64,000 nt of DNA, taken from assembly GCF_013179285.1 (NCBI RefSeq), contig NZ_WVNW01000005.1, positions 215,279 to 279,278 on the forward strand, in the 5' to 3' direction. Of the stretch, positions 38,467 through 58,015 are shown piece by piece. This stretch comes from Roseobacter sp. HKCCD6576-2 (GTDB lineage: Bacteria; Pseudomonadota; Alphaproteobacteria; Rhodobacterales; Rhodobacteraceae). A program made the translations under genes and the position numbers. The notes under the pieces are model-generated. The model was given only the letters and a program-made list of their open reading frames with translations, was not told the DNA's origin and searched no databases. The first letter of the stretch is position 1, and every line of letters begins with the position of its first letter.

Positions 38467-38781
38467 TTAAACTTTGATCTCGACATCGACACCGGCGGCC
38501 AGGTCGAGCTTCATCAGCGCGTCCACGGTCTGCGGGGTCGGGTCAACAATGTCCAAAAGACGCTTGTGGGTCCGAATCTCCCACTGGTCGCGGCTTTTCT
38601 TGTCCACATGCGGGCCACGAAGGACCGTGAACTTCTCAATCTTGTTCGGCAGCGGGATCGGCCCGCGCACCTGCGCACCTGTGCGTTTGGCCGTATTGAC
38701 GATCTCTTGCGTGCTGGCATCCAGAACGCGATAGTCAAAGGCCTTCAGCCGGATGCGGATATTTTGGCTTTGGACTGCCAT
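38467..38781 (-). CDS. rpsJ: 30S ribosomal protein S10 (NusE)
   Basis: A 104-residue protein that also acts as NusE in antitermination. [20 protein letters not shown] and the [20 protein letters not shown] segment are typical. It is the first gene of the S10 operon proper, 80 bp after tufA, and no separate strong promoter is evident there. Confidence 0.98.
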   Translation of the reverse strand: MAVQSQNIRIRLKAFDYRVLDASTQEIVNTAKRTGAQVRGPIPLPNKIEKFTVLRGPHVDKKSRDQWEIRTHKRLLDIVDPTPQTVDALMKLDLAAGVDVEIKV

Positions 38782-38861
38782 GTTATCAGCCTTTCGAGGC
38801 AATTGGAGTTGATAGGAGGAGTGGCCACCACGGCCACCCCTCGTCGAACCCTTAGGGTCTT

Positions 38862-40037
<1,176 letters not shown>

Positions 40038-40094
40038 GATGGCCTCCTTGTCTTTTCGGGTGGTGGGTAGAGCGGGGATCTCCCCGCCACCCGG

Positions 40095-42212
<2,118 letters not shown>

Positions 42213-42264
42213 TTGGTTCAGTCCTCAGACAGAAATTTGCAGACGCCGGGCGAAGCCCGACAAA

Positions 42265-42747
<483 letters not shown>

Positions 42748-43119
42748 TTACTTGGGGCGCTTGGCGCCGTATTTCGAGCGGCGCTGACGACGATCTTTGA
42801 CACCTTGGGTATCCAGAACGCCGCGCAGGATGTGATAACGCACACCGGGAAGGTCTTTCACACGACCGCCGCGGATCAGAACTACAGAGTGTTCCTGAAG
42901 GTTGTGGCTTTCACCGGGGATATAGCTGATGACCTCATAGCCGTTGGTCAGACGCACCTTGGCCACTTTCCGCATCGCCGAGTTCGGCTTCTTCGGCGTT
43001 GTGGTGTAGACGCGCGTACATACGCCGCGTTTCTGCGGGCAGGCTTCCAAGTGCTGCGACTTGGAGCGTTTGATTTTGGGCTGCCGCGGTTTGCGGATCA
43101 GCTGTTGGATCGTCGGCAT
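42748..43119 (-). CDS. rpsL: 30S ribosomal protein S12
   Basis: A 123-residue decoding-centre protein. [20 protein letters not shown] and the streptomycin-relevant [18 protein letters not shown] with Lys42/43 equivalents are wild type (Lys). The start at 43119 is inside a longer frame. It is the first gene of the str operon, about 200 bp behind a strong promoter. Confidence 0.98.
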   Translation of the reverse strand: MPTIQQLIRKPRQPKIKRSKSQHLEACPQKRGVCTRVYTTTPKKPNSAMRKVAKVRLTNGYEVISYIPGESHNLQEHSVVLIRGGRVKDLPGVRYHILRGVLDTQGVKDRRQRRSKYGAKRPK

Positions 43120-43492
43120 TCGGTTCCCCGTCTTGCTCATTCATGTCAATTGGCGCCACGTCACATGACGAAAACACCAAAACCGCATGCGTCCCTTTCC
43201 TACCTGGAGGACGCCGCGGTGGGTTTCCCAGAGGATCGGGGCACTTAAACCGCCCGGATCATGGCCACTCAAATCTGTATGTCTGGCAATCTGGGCGCAT
43301 GACGCACCCCTGCCAAGTGGCGCGCGGTATAGGGGGAATCGGATGGGCTGTCAACAGCGCCCCGAGCTTGGCTCTGGCCTTTGCACTAAAGGCACAGCGG
43401 GCATATCGACCCGTCGAGATATCTTGGCCGAACTGCTGTCTGATTGAGCGTGGCAAGCGGTGTCTCTCTTGCCTGGCCTTGGACGTCCTCGT
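43120..43492. other. Leader and promoter region of the str operon
   Basis: A 373-bp interval between rpsL and the EamA gene. It contains the rpsL promoter at 43326-43354 and about 200 nt of untranslated leader. Frames open in this stretch lack ribosome sites and recognisable motifs. No clear terminator of the EamA gene is seen. Confidence 0.6.
43326..43354 (-). promoter_or_regulatory. Strong promoter of the str/S10 operon
   Basis: TTGACA, 17 bp and TATACC on the minus strand, near-consensus sigma-70 type. It leaves a leader of about 200 nt in front of rpsL, room for S7-type feedback or other control. Confidence 0.85.
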
Positions 43493-44410
43493 CTAGAGCG
43501 GGCGGGCGTCATTTCCTCCGTCGTTGCCCGAGCCATTCTGCTCCGCGCGGCGGGCCGTGACCTGCTCGCGCCAGAGGGTAAAGAGCCCGGTCGCGACCAC
43601 AATCGCGCCGCCAATCAACGTCAATCGATCCGGCCACTCGCCGAAAATCAGCCATCCAAGGATCAGAGCCCAGATCAGAGATGTGTACCGGAACGGCGAA
43701 ACAAAGCTAATCTCGCCAACCCGCATGACCATGATCGAAAACAGATAGGCCGCGATGATCACAGTCGAAGCGGCAAAGATCAGCGCGATACTTCGCAGAT
43801 CGGTCGCCCCCCAAGGTTCCGTCAACGAAACAAGCCCGCCAAATACGCCGACAACAGCCGCCGTAATCACCGCCACCCCCATGGACGGCGTCTCGGGGCT
43901 CAGCTGCCGGGTAATCAGATCGCGAGCCGTCACCATCGCCACCGCCCCCAAGGCAACAAGCGCGTAGATCGTGAAACCATCGCCGCCAGGTTGCACAATC
44001 AACATCACACCGACAAACCCGATTAAGATCGCAAGAAGCCGCCGCCACCCGACCGGTTCGCCCAGGAAGACATAAGCCGCCAACGTGACCGTCAGCGGCA
44101 GCGCCGATAGGATCGCGGTGACATTGGCAATCGGCATATTGATCAGCGCCGTTAGAAACGCGACCATGGCGGCAATCTCGGTCACCGTCCGCCAGAACAC
44201 GCGGCCGCGGTCCCTTGGAGGGATGCGGAAATTCAGCCCGCCCAATGCCCAGACCATCACAGCCATCATCACCGTCGTGGTCACCCCACGCAAGAAAACC
44301 ACCTGAAACAGCGGCAAATCCGCGGCCAGAAGTTTGACGCAGGCATCGTTAAGCGTGAACCCGGCCATGCTGCCCATCATGAACAGCGCGCCTTTGAGAT
44401 TAGGGCTCAT
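43493..44410 (-). CDS. EamA/DMT family transporter
   Basis: A 305-residue membrane protein with ten predicted helices in two EamA repeats (about 1-140 and 150-290), the drug/metabolite transporter architecture. Family hints are FTLNDACVKLLAADLPLFQV at the start and FRYTSLIWALILGWLIFGEW late in the second repeat. The substrate is unknown; relatives export amino acids or drugs. It lies between rpoC and rpsL, on the same strand but after the rpoC terminator, so it has its own transcription. Confidence 0.88.
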   Translation of the reverse strand: MSPNLKGALFMMGSMAGFTLNDACVKLLAADLPLFQVVFLRGVTTTVMMAVMVWALGGLNFRIPPRDRGRVFWRTVTEIAAMVAFLTALINMPIANVTAILSALPLTVTLAAYVFLGEPVGWRRLLAILIGFVGVMLIVQPGGDGFTIYALVALGAVAMVTARDLITRQLSPETPSMGVAVITAAVVGVFGGLVSLTEPWGATDLRSIALIFAASTVIIAAYLFSIMVMRVGEISFVSPFRYTSLIWALILGWLIFGEWPDRLTLIGGAIVVATGLFTLWREQVTARRAEQNGSGNDGGNDARPL

Positions 44411-44433
44411 TCTTCCTCGCCATTGTTAGAAGC

Positions 44434-44449
44434 ATTTGCTTGTGCAAAT
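44434..44449. promoter_or_regulatory. ATTTGC-N4-GCAAAT operator-like repeat
   Basis: A 6-bp perfect inverted repeat with a 4-bp centre in front of the EamA transporter gene. The spacing suits a small dimeric repressor. It could control the transporter; no regulator gene is adjacent. Confidence 0.4.
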
Positions 44450-44654
44450 CGGTGCATGATCGGAAGCATGGGGTTCAGATCTCGGCCAATGAACTCCGCC
44501 AAGGATCAACGGCGCCGTCACCCTGCATCTGTCTTGTGACGGCGACGCCACCATGGATCAGATCGGAGAGCCGACAAACGCCAATGACTAATTGCTGAAC
44601 CGCGTTACTCCTCCGACCGTCCCCGACGGCCAGACTATGGCAATCCCCTTGGAA

Positions 44655-44689
44655 AAAGAAACCCCCGCCGAACTCTCATTCGGCGGGGG
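44655..44689 (-). terminator. Terminator behind rpoC
   Basis: A perfect 11-bp stem CCCCCGCCGAA/TTCGGCGGGGG with a 6-nt loop, followed on the minus strand by TTTCTTTTTCC. Strong rho-independent terminator of the rplJL-rpoBC unit. Confidence 0.92.
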
Positions 44690-44716
44690 CAGACGTCTCC
44701 GGCTTGAGGCTCGGGA

Positions 44717-48925
<4,209 letters not shown>

Positions 48926-48967
48926 CTTGATACCTCAAATATCGGGCGGGAGGGGAAAGGCTGGGGG

Positions 48968-49012
48968 CCCGTTTTCTTGCAAGAAAACGGGTCGGAGTTT
49001 TGCAAAACTCCG
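48968..49012. repeat. Two adjacent perfect palindromes between rpoB and rpoC
   Basis: A 24-bp palindrome (half-site CCCGTTTTCTTG, 48968-48991) is followed after one base by a 20-bp palindrome, CGGAGTTTTGCAAAACTCCG (48993-49012). The pair starts 7 bp behind the rpoB stop. In RNA each would be a perfect hairpin. It looks like a mobile intergenic repeat or an RNA processing element rather than a terminator, because rpoC must be transcribed through it. Confidence 0.8.
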
Positions 49013-49019
49013 TTTTCCC

Positions 49020-53156
<4,137 letters not shown>

Positions 53157-53189
53157 GCTCTCAAACACCTTTTTGGTTTCCTCGCGCTG

Positions 53190-53376
53190 CCATGCCGTCG
53201 GGGCACCGACATGGCCTCACACTGAAACAAGCGGGTTCGGACCAATTCATGCCTGCCGTCCCACCGGCAAGCTCCCGATCCATTGAACGCCACCTTAGGG
53301 AAGACCCGCCCGTGTCCGACACGGGCCCTCGCTAAGACAGGTTCGGCTGGACCCAGGTTTTCGCCCAGGTCCAGCC
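53190..53376 (-). other. Hairpin array between rplL and rpoB
   Basis: Four stem-loops stand in the spacer, in transcription order: GGCTGGACC/GGTCCAGCC (53345-53376), CCCGTGTC/GACACGGG (53309-53325), TGCCG/CGGCA extended (53251-53272), and CCAT..GTCGG/CCGAC..ATGG with a bulge (53190-53214). None has a T tract. This fits the known rplL-rpoB attenuation and RNase III processing region of other bacteria. Confidence 0.65.
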
Positions 53377-53410
53377 AATCTTGCACGTCCGAGCCGCAGC
53401 CCGGCGCGGA

Positions 53411-53794
53411 TTACTTCAGTTCGACCTCTGCGCCAGCTGCTTCCAGCTTGCCTTTGATCTCTTCTGCTTCGGCTTTGTCGACGCCTTCTTTGACGGCTTT
53501 GCCGCCGGCTTCGACCAGCTCTTTGGCTTCTTTCAGACCCAAGCCAGTGATCGCGCGGACCTCCTTGATGACGTTGATCTTGGAGGCGCCAGCGGCCTTC
53601 AGGATGACATCAAATTCGGTCTGCTCTTCAGCAGCTGCGCCACCGGCGTCGCCGCCTGCAGCACCGGCAACCATCACTGCGCCGCCAGCGGCGGGCTCGA
53701 TGCCGTATTCGTCTTTCAGAATGGTTTTGAGTTCTTGTGCTTCGAGAAGGGTCAGACCCACGATCTCTTCAGCCAGTTTTTTCAGATCAGCCAT
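53411..53794 (-). CDS. rplL: 50S ribosomal protein L7/L12
   Basis: A 127-residue stalk protein that recruits translation factors. The N-terminal dimerisation part [20 protein letters not shown], an Ala/Gly-rich hinge and the C-terminal domain with [18 protein letters not shown] are all present. The start at 53794 excludes a longer frame. Confidence 0.97.
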   Translation of the reverse strand: MADLKKLAEEIVGLTLLEAQELKTILKDEYGIEPAAGGAVMVAGAAGGDAGGAAAEEQTEFDVILKAAGASKINVIKEVRAITGLGLKEAKELVEAGGKAVKEGVDKAEAEEIKGKLEAAGAEVELK

Positions 53795-53869
53795 TTTCAC
53801 GGTTTCCGTATGTAGGTGTGTTTTCCAACATCGCAAGGGCCAAGCCCTACGACAGGTCTCCAGATTGCT

Positions 53870-54388
53870 TTACGCGGCTTCCGCCTTCTCTTCGATGGTC
53901 GAAAGGATGCTCGCGATATTCGAAGCAGGTGCGCCAATGGCCCCGGCAATGTTCGAAGCAGGTGCGCCAATGCAGCCCACGATCGAAGCAATAAGCTCCT
54001 CACGCGACGGCATTTTCGCAACGGCTTTGACACCAGCCTGGTCCAGAACGTTCTCGCCCATCGCGCCGCCCAGGATCACGAACTTGTCGTTTTCCTTGGC
54101 ATAGGCATCCGCGGCCTTGGCCGCAGCCACAGGATCCTCGGAATAGGAAAGAACGGTCATCCCCGTCATCAGGTCGGCGATGCCAGCGGCAGGCGTTCCT
54201 TCGAGGGCGATTTTGGCGAGCCTGTTTTTGGCAACGCGAACGGACCCACCCGCATCACGCATTTGCGCGCGCAGGTCCTGCATTTCAGCAACCGTGAGGC
54301 CTTCGTAGTGCGAGACCACGACGACGCCAGAGCTTTCAAAGATTTGGCCGAGTTCCTCGACCACTTTCTCTTTCTGGGCTCTATCCAC
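53870..54388 (-). CDS. rplJ: 50S ribosomal protein L10
   Basis: A 172-residue stalk base protein binding L7/L12 dimers. It starts with GTG at 54388, with GGAG 7 nt before it. The C-terminus repeats the 11-residue unit [11 protein letters not shown] twice, encoded by two 21-bp direct repeats (53919-53939 and 53952-53972). In E. coli L10 bound to L7/L12 represses its own mRNA. Confidence 0.96.
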   Translation of the reverse strand: MDRAQKEKVVEELGQIFESSGVVVVSHYEGLTVAEMQDLRAQMRDAGGSVRVAKNRLAKIALEGTPAAGIADLMTGMTVLSYSEDPVAAAKAADAYAKENDKFVILGGAMGENVLDQAGVKAVAKMPSREELIASIVGCIGAPASNIAGAIGAPASNIASILSTIEEKAEAA

Positions 54389-54587
54389 AGTTTTACTCCA
54401 ATTTGGGGGTCACCCCCCGGCTCGTTTCTACCGGATCGCTCCGGCGGTTTTGGTCCTTGGTCAACGGGAACCACCACCGCCAGGCGCTCAAACGGAGAGA
54501 GCCTAAACTTGATCGGTCTGATCCCGCCTCAGGTAGGAATTACAAGGGCGCTCAGGCCCCAACCCGCCGTCTCGGACGAAACGCAAA

Positions 54588-54613
54588 AGAGCGCGGGACG
54601 AATCACGCGCTCT
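54588..54613 (-). other. Attenuator-like hairpin in the rplJ leader
   Basis: A perfect 8-bp stem AGAGCGCG/CGCGCTCT with a 10-nt loop is followed on the minus strand by TTTTGCGTTT. It could act as an intrinsic attenuator before rplJ. Confidence 0.6.
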
Positions 54614-54625
54614 GGTGCAAGGGCG

Positions 54626-54654
54626 TGAGTAGTGTGCGCGAAACGATTTGCCAA
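54626..54654 (-). promoter_or_regulatory. Candidate promoter of rplJL-rpoBC
   Basis: TTGGCA, 17 bp and TACTCA on the minus strand. The -35 is good, the -10 weak. It lies just upstream of the leader hairpin. Another start in this interval is possible. Confidence 0.4.
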
Positions 54655-54754
54655 GCCCCAGAGGCTAGGAAATCTACGGTTTTGGGCAGTTTTTGTGGCA
54701 ACACTGGCGATCCCGGCTAAATCAGCGTCGCATCACCGGCAGATCACCTCACAA

Positions 54755-54789
54755 CAGAAAAAGGGCAGGCCCGCACGGAACCTGCCCTT
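54755..54789 (-). terminator. Terminator behind rplA
   Basis: A 9-bp stem AAGGGCAGG/CCTGCCCTT with an 11-nt loop followed by TTTCTGTT on the minus strand. It separates rplKA from rplJL-rpoBC. Confidence 0.85.
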
Positions 54790-54811
54790 CCAATCCGTTC
54801 TGGCGACGCCC

Positions 54812-55513
54812 TTAGGCGTTGCCGGTCGCGCTATCCACGTTCACCGAGACACCGGGCCCCATGGTGGAGCTGAGCGACACTTTCTGCATATAGGCGCCTT
54901 TGGCACCGGCAGGTTTCGCTTTGCTCACCGCATCCACAAAGGCGCGGATATTGGCGGCGAGCTTGTCTGCATCGAAGCTGGCTTTTCCAACACCGGCATG
55001 AACCACACCGGCTTTCTCGGCTTTGAACTGAACCTGGCCGCCCTTGGCCGCTTCCACGGCTTCTTTGACATCCATCGTCACAGTGCCGACCTTCGGGTTC
55101 GGCATCAGGTTGCGGGGCCCAAGCACCTTACCCAGACGACCCACGATGGGCATCATATCCGGCGTGGCGATGCAGCGATCAAACTCGATGGTGCCGCCTT
55201 GGACGGTTTCCATCAGGTCTTCGGCGCCCACAATATCGGCGCCCGCCGCGGTTGCTTCTTCGGCCTTCGGGCCACGAGCAAATACAGCAACGCGCACCGA
55301 TTTGCCGGTGCCGTTGGGCAGGTTCACCGTGCCACGGACCATCTGGTCGGCGTGACGCGGGTCAACGCCCAGGTTCATCGCGATCTCAATGCTCTCGTCG
55401 AATTTCGCCGAGGCGTTTGCCTTGATCAGATCGACCGCCTCTTCGACGGTGAGGTTTTCTTTGCCAGCAAAGGCTTCACGGGCCGCTTTGACGCGTTTTC
55501 CAACTTTAGCCAT
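54812..55513 (-). CDS. rplA: 50S ribosomal protein L1
   Basis: A 233-residue protein of the L1 stalk that helps release deacylated tRNA and represses its own operon in E. coli. [40 protein letters not shown] and [18 protein letters not shown] are diagnostic. It is 3 bp behind rplK. Confidence 0.98.
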   Translation of the reverse strand: MAKVGKRVKAAREAFAGKENLTVEEAVDLIKANASAKFDESIEIAMNLGVDPRHADQMVRGTVNLPNGTGKSVRVAVFARGPKAEEATAAGADIVGAEDLMETVQGGTIEFDRCIATPDMMPIVGRLGKVLGPRNLMPNPKVGTVTMDVKEAVEAAKGGQVQFKAEKAGVVHAGVGKASFDADKLAANIRAFVDAVSKAKPAGAKGAYMQKVSLSSTMGPGVSVNVDSATGNA

Positions 55514-55516
55514 GAC

Positions 55517-55969
55517 TTAACCTTTCACCTCGATACCCATCGAGTTGGCCGAGCCAACGATGATCTTCATAGCGGCCTCAACGTCATTGGCGCTGAGGTC
55601 TTTCATCTTCGCTTCGGCGATCTCACGCACCTGAGCGACGGTGACGGTTGCCACGGTCTCGCGGCCGGGGGTCTCCGCGCCACGTGGGCGGTTCCGTTTG
55701 CCGACAGGTTTCAGGCCAGCGGCCTTCTTCAGGTAATAAGACGCAGGCGGCGTCTTGATTTCCATCGCGAAGGATTTGTCCTGGTAATAGGTGATGATCG
55801 TCGGGCAGGGGCTGCCCGGCTCCATATCCTGGGTCTTGGCGTTAAACGCCTTGCAGAACTCCATGATATTGATCCCGCGCTGACCGAGGGCGGGGCCCAC
55901 CGGCGGCGAGGGGTTGGCTTGACCTGCAGGAATCTGCAGCTTCATCGTGCCAGCAAGTTTCTTGGCCAT
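55517..55969 (-). CDS. rplK: 50S ribosomal protein L11
   Basis: A 150-residue protein of the GTPase-associated centre. [20 protein letters not shown] and the C-terminal [20 protein letters not shown] are conserved; it is a few residues longer than most. Start at 55969. The 230 bp before it separate it from a lipoprotein gene. Confidence 0.97.
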   Translation of the reverse strand: MAKKLAGTMKLQIPAGQANPSPPVGPALGQRGINIMEFCKAFNAKTQDMEPGSPCPTIITYYQDKSFAMEIKTPPASYYLKKAAGLKPVGKRNRPRGAETPGRETVATVTVAQVREIAEAKMKDLSANDVEAAMKIIVGSANSMGIEVKG

Positions 55970-56093
55970 CTTGGCCTCTCCTTTTTCCAACAGCCGCCTG
56001 ACGCGTCAGGAAGCCTTTGTTGATGTGGTCTGGTCCGCGGCACGCGTGCCACTCGCCTCCCACAAGCGTCGTCATGGTTACGACAATGAAGGG

Positions 56094-56122
56094 CGACTAT
56101 GCGAACGGTTCAAAAATTTCAA
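56094..56122 (-). promoter_or_regulatory. Candidate promoter of rplKA
   Basis: TTGAAA, 17 bp and TAGTCG on the minus strand, 125 bp before rplK. The -10 is poor. Its position after the lipoprotein gene fits the pattern of re-initiation seen at the other insertions, but it is the weakest of them. Confidence 0.35.
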
Positions 56123-56202
56123 GCACTAACGTTGGTGACCTCCAATCCCTGTCTTGGCGATGCAATGATCAAGGTGGTCGAAAGCCGAGGACTCCGGATC
56201 CT

Positions 56203-56688
56203 TTAAGGTGCAGGCGATCCCGATACAGTAACGAACTGGCCATTGCGGACAAAATACTGGACTTGGCCGGGGCGCGGTCCAAAAAGGAACGCGGCATCGC
56301 CAAACATACCCTCAGAATTGAAGACCGCCTTGATCGCTCTCGTCTGAGTGCCAGGAATTCCAGTCCATGCTGCTTCTCTACCGCCGTAAGAGCAAACAAC
56401 ACTGCCAATGGCTGCGCGGTCTCCATCGTTAAGAGGAACTTCGATCTGAGCTGGTGTAGTGAAGCTTGCGCTGAAGTCCTCACCGGCTACGGTACAGCGG
56501 GCCGCAACCGCAACACGTCGATCCTCAGATTCAAATTGGATAACGCGCGTTGCTGAGTCGGTCGGCGCAGGTTGCTGAGCCGCGACAATCGGCACCGGCT
56601 CAGGTGCAACACAAGCACTCAGAAATGCTAAAACTGCGAACGAAAACACCCACTCGCACGAACGCTTGAAGACCACACTATATACCAA
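56203..56688 (-). CDS. Putative lipoprotein between nusG and rplK
   Basis: A 161-residue protein of unknown function. It begins with a lipoprotein signal: a basic start, a hydrophobic stretch (FSFAVLAFLSAC), the Cys as lipid site at about residue 26, and a proline-rich spacer. No known domain was recognised in the rest; two Cys may pair. The start codon is TTG at 56688, and GTG codons at 56676 or 56649 are alternatives; none has a clear ribosome site. It starts 17 bp behind nusG. A 60-base sample at 56641 is 45 percent G+C, below the neighbours. Its presence in a transcription/translation operon is unusual. Confidence 0.65.
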   Translation of the reverse strand: MVYSVVFKRSCEWVFSFAVLAFLSACVAPEPVPIVAAQQPAPTDSATRVIQFESEDRRVAVAARCTVAGEDFSASFTTPAQIEVPLNDGDRAAIGSVVCSYGGREAAWTGIPGTQTRAIKAVFNSEGMFGDAAFLFGPRPGQVQYFVRNGQFVTVSGSPAP

Positions 56689-56705
56689 ATCAACTCTCTT
56701 CAGAA

Positions 56706-57239
56706 CTAAGCTTGTTTCGAGACCTGCGTGTATTCCAGTTCCACCGGCGTCGCACGACCAAAGATCGAAACCGTCACCTTGAGGCGCTGGTTTTCGTCGT
56801 CCACTTCCTCAACCATGCCATCGAAGTCTTCGAATGGTCCGTCATTGACCTTGATCTTTTCACCAACTTCGAAGGTGATCGTGTTGCGCGGTGCGGCTTC
56901 GCCCTCTTCGACGCGGTTCAGAATCGAATTGACCTCGTCATCGCGCATCGGCATCGGGCGGCCTTGCGGGCCCAAAAAGCCGGTCACGCGGGGGATGGAG
57001 CTGATTGCGTGATAGGCTGCGTCGGTTAGCTCCATACGGACCAGGACATAGCCGGGCATGAAGCGGCGCGGCACGGTAACCTTCTTGCCCCGGCGCACTT
57101 CGATCACGTCCTCTTCGGGGACCAAGACCTCTTCGATTTCTTCCTCGAGGCCCTTTTCGGCCACGGCAGTTCTGATCTGCTCGGCAATGCGCTTTTCGAA
57201 GTTCGACAGCACGCTGACCGAATACCACCGTTTTGCCAT
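56706..57239 (-). CDS. nusG: Transcription elongation factor NusG
   Basis: A 177-residue factor linking RNA polymerase with rho and the ribosome. The NGN domain starts MAKRWYSVSVLSNFEKRIAE, and the C-terminal KOW motif is seen at GEKIKVNDGPFEDFDG. The start at 57239 is well inside a longer frame that adds unrelated residues. It follows secE after about 208 bp that hold a terminator-like hairpin. Confidence 0.97.
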   Translation of the reverse strand: MAKRWYSVSVLSNFEKRIAEQIRTAVAEKGLEEEIEEVLVPEEDVIEVRRGKKVTVPRRFMPGYVLVRMELTDAAYHAISSIPRVTGFLGPQGRPMPMRDDEVNSILNRVEEGEAAPRNTITFEVGEKIKVNDGPFEDFDGMVEEVDDENQRLKVTVSIFGRATPVELEYTQVSKQA

Positions 57240-57318
57240 ATGTCTCACCGCTCCTGTCCCGACCATTTCGGCCCGGAAAAATCTCATCTTTCCAGAGGGT
57301 TGAACCCTCCGCCCCGAA

Positions 57319-57352
57319 CAAAAAACAGCGCGCATCACGAATCGACGCACGC
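57319..57352 (-). terminator. Terminator-like hairpin between secE and nusG
   Basis: GCGTGC pairs with GCGCGC (one wobble) around a 13-nt loop and is followed by TGTTTTTTG on the minus strand. It may reduce read-through from secE into nusG. A separate 7+7 inverted repeat GAGGGTT/AACCCTC lies just downstream. Confidence 0.45.
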
Positions 57353-57447
57353 CATGATCAGGGAAGTGGGGCGTGCCTATCGCCCCGATGGCCGAAAATC
57401 AAGAGCCGCGCCGGGATTTCTAATCCAACGAGGCCAGCCCAGACCGC

Positions 57448-57645
57448 CTAGCCGAAAAAGGTCAGGATCAGTTCCAGCCCCTGGCGGATCAGCCAATCGA
57501 CGAAGAAGAAAAAGATCGCTGCCAAAACCGCCATGATGAACACCATGACCGTCGTCAGAAGCACCTCGCGGCGGCCCGGCCAAACGACTTTGGCCACCTC
57601 GGCGCGGGTCTGCTGCAGAAACTGAAACGGGTTGGTCATAGCCAT
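57448..57645 (-). CDS. secE: Preprotein translocase subunit SecE
   Basis: A 65-residue single-helix form of SecE. The amphipathic segment with TRAEVAKVVWPGRREVLLTT contains the conserved Trp-Pro, followed by one membrane helix (VMVFIMAVLAAIFFFFVDWL). Start at 57645, with ATG two codons on as an alternative. It has its own promoter and lies between tRNA-Trp and nusG, as usual. Confidence 0.96.
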   Translation of the reverse strand: MAMTNPFQFLQQTRAEVAKVVWPGRREVLLTTVMVFIMAVLAAIFFFFVDWLIRQGLELILTFFG

Positions 57646-57680
57646 GGGTAAACGTCCGATCCTTCACGGGTGCTGAGCGC

Positions 57681-57709
57681 CATATACGCAGCCCACGACG
57701 CGCGTGCAA
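57681..57709 (-). promoter_or_regulatory. Promoter of secE-nusG
   Basis: TTGCAC, 17 bp and TATATG on the minus strand, about 35 bp before secE. A good sigma-70 match. Confidence 0.7.
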
Positions 57710-57734
57710 GCGGCCCTGCACAGAAGAATAGGTT

Positions 57735-57782
57735 ACAAAAAATAGCAGATCGCCGGAAAACGCGACCCTATTAGCGGTTTTA
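57735..57782 (-). terminator. Possible terminator behind tRNA-Trp
   Basis: AATAG/CTATT flanks an inner TCGC/GCGA stem, and the minus-strand sequence continues into TTTTTG. It would separate the tRNA from secE. The stem is interrupted, so it may be weak. Confidence 0.4.
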
Positions 57783-57883
57783 ATAACTCTTTCTTAACGC
57801 TTCTGGGGCGGCAAGAACGCCACGAAGACAGTGCGCGCCGCGCACCAAGCAAGACCTGTCAGAGGGGAGATTTGAAGTGGCCT

Positions 57884-57959
57884 TGGCAGGGGTGGAGAGA
57901 CTCGAACTCCCGACCGTCGGATTTGGAATCCGGTGCTCTACCAACTGAGCTACACCCCT
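57884..57959 (-). tRNA. tRNA-Trp (CCA)
   Basis: A 76-nt cloverleaf including the encoded CCA end. The acceptor stem AGGGGTG/CACCCCT is perfect, the D arm is GCTC-AGTTGGTA-GAGC, the anticodon loop TTCCAAA gives anticodon CCA, and the T arm is GGGAG-TTCGAGT-CTCTC. tRNA-Trp upstream of secE-nusG is the standard proteobacterial arrangement. Confidence 0.95.
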
Positions 57960-57971
57960 AGGCCGAGGGAT

Positions 57972-58000
57972 CGTTTAGCCCTGAGGCGGGCGCATTGCAA
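57972..58000 (-). promoter_or_regulatory. Candidate promoter of tRNA-Trp
   Basis: TTGCAA, 17 bp and TAAACG on the minus strand, ending 12 bp before the tRNA. Position and spacing fit. Confidence 0.55.
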
Positions 58001-58015
58001 GCGGCAAAGCGGCGC

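Larger units (their letters stand above)
44411..44716. other. rpoC-EamA spacer with inverted repeats
   Basis: A 306-bp spacer. It holds the rpoC terminator (44655-44689), a perfect 9-bp inverted repeat CGCCGTCAC/GTGACGGCG at 44513-44544 and an operator-like ATTTGC-N4-GCAAAT at 44434-44449 some 25 bp before the EamA start. No gene is seen. Confidence 0.55.
54389..54811. other. rplJ leader region
   Basis: A 423-bp interval between rplA and rplJ without a gene. It holds the rplA terminator, a candidate promoter at 54626-54654, a leader hairpin at 54588-54613 and a GGGGGT-rich hairpin just before the rplJ ribosome site. This is the expected place for L10 feedback control. Confidence 0.6.

Noticed and set aside
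53919..53972. Two 21-bp direct repeats, considered as a repeat array
   Set aside because: They encode the repeated IGAPASNIA unit in L10 with an 11-codon period; only two copies, in frame. Not CRISPR.
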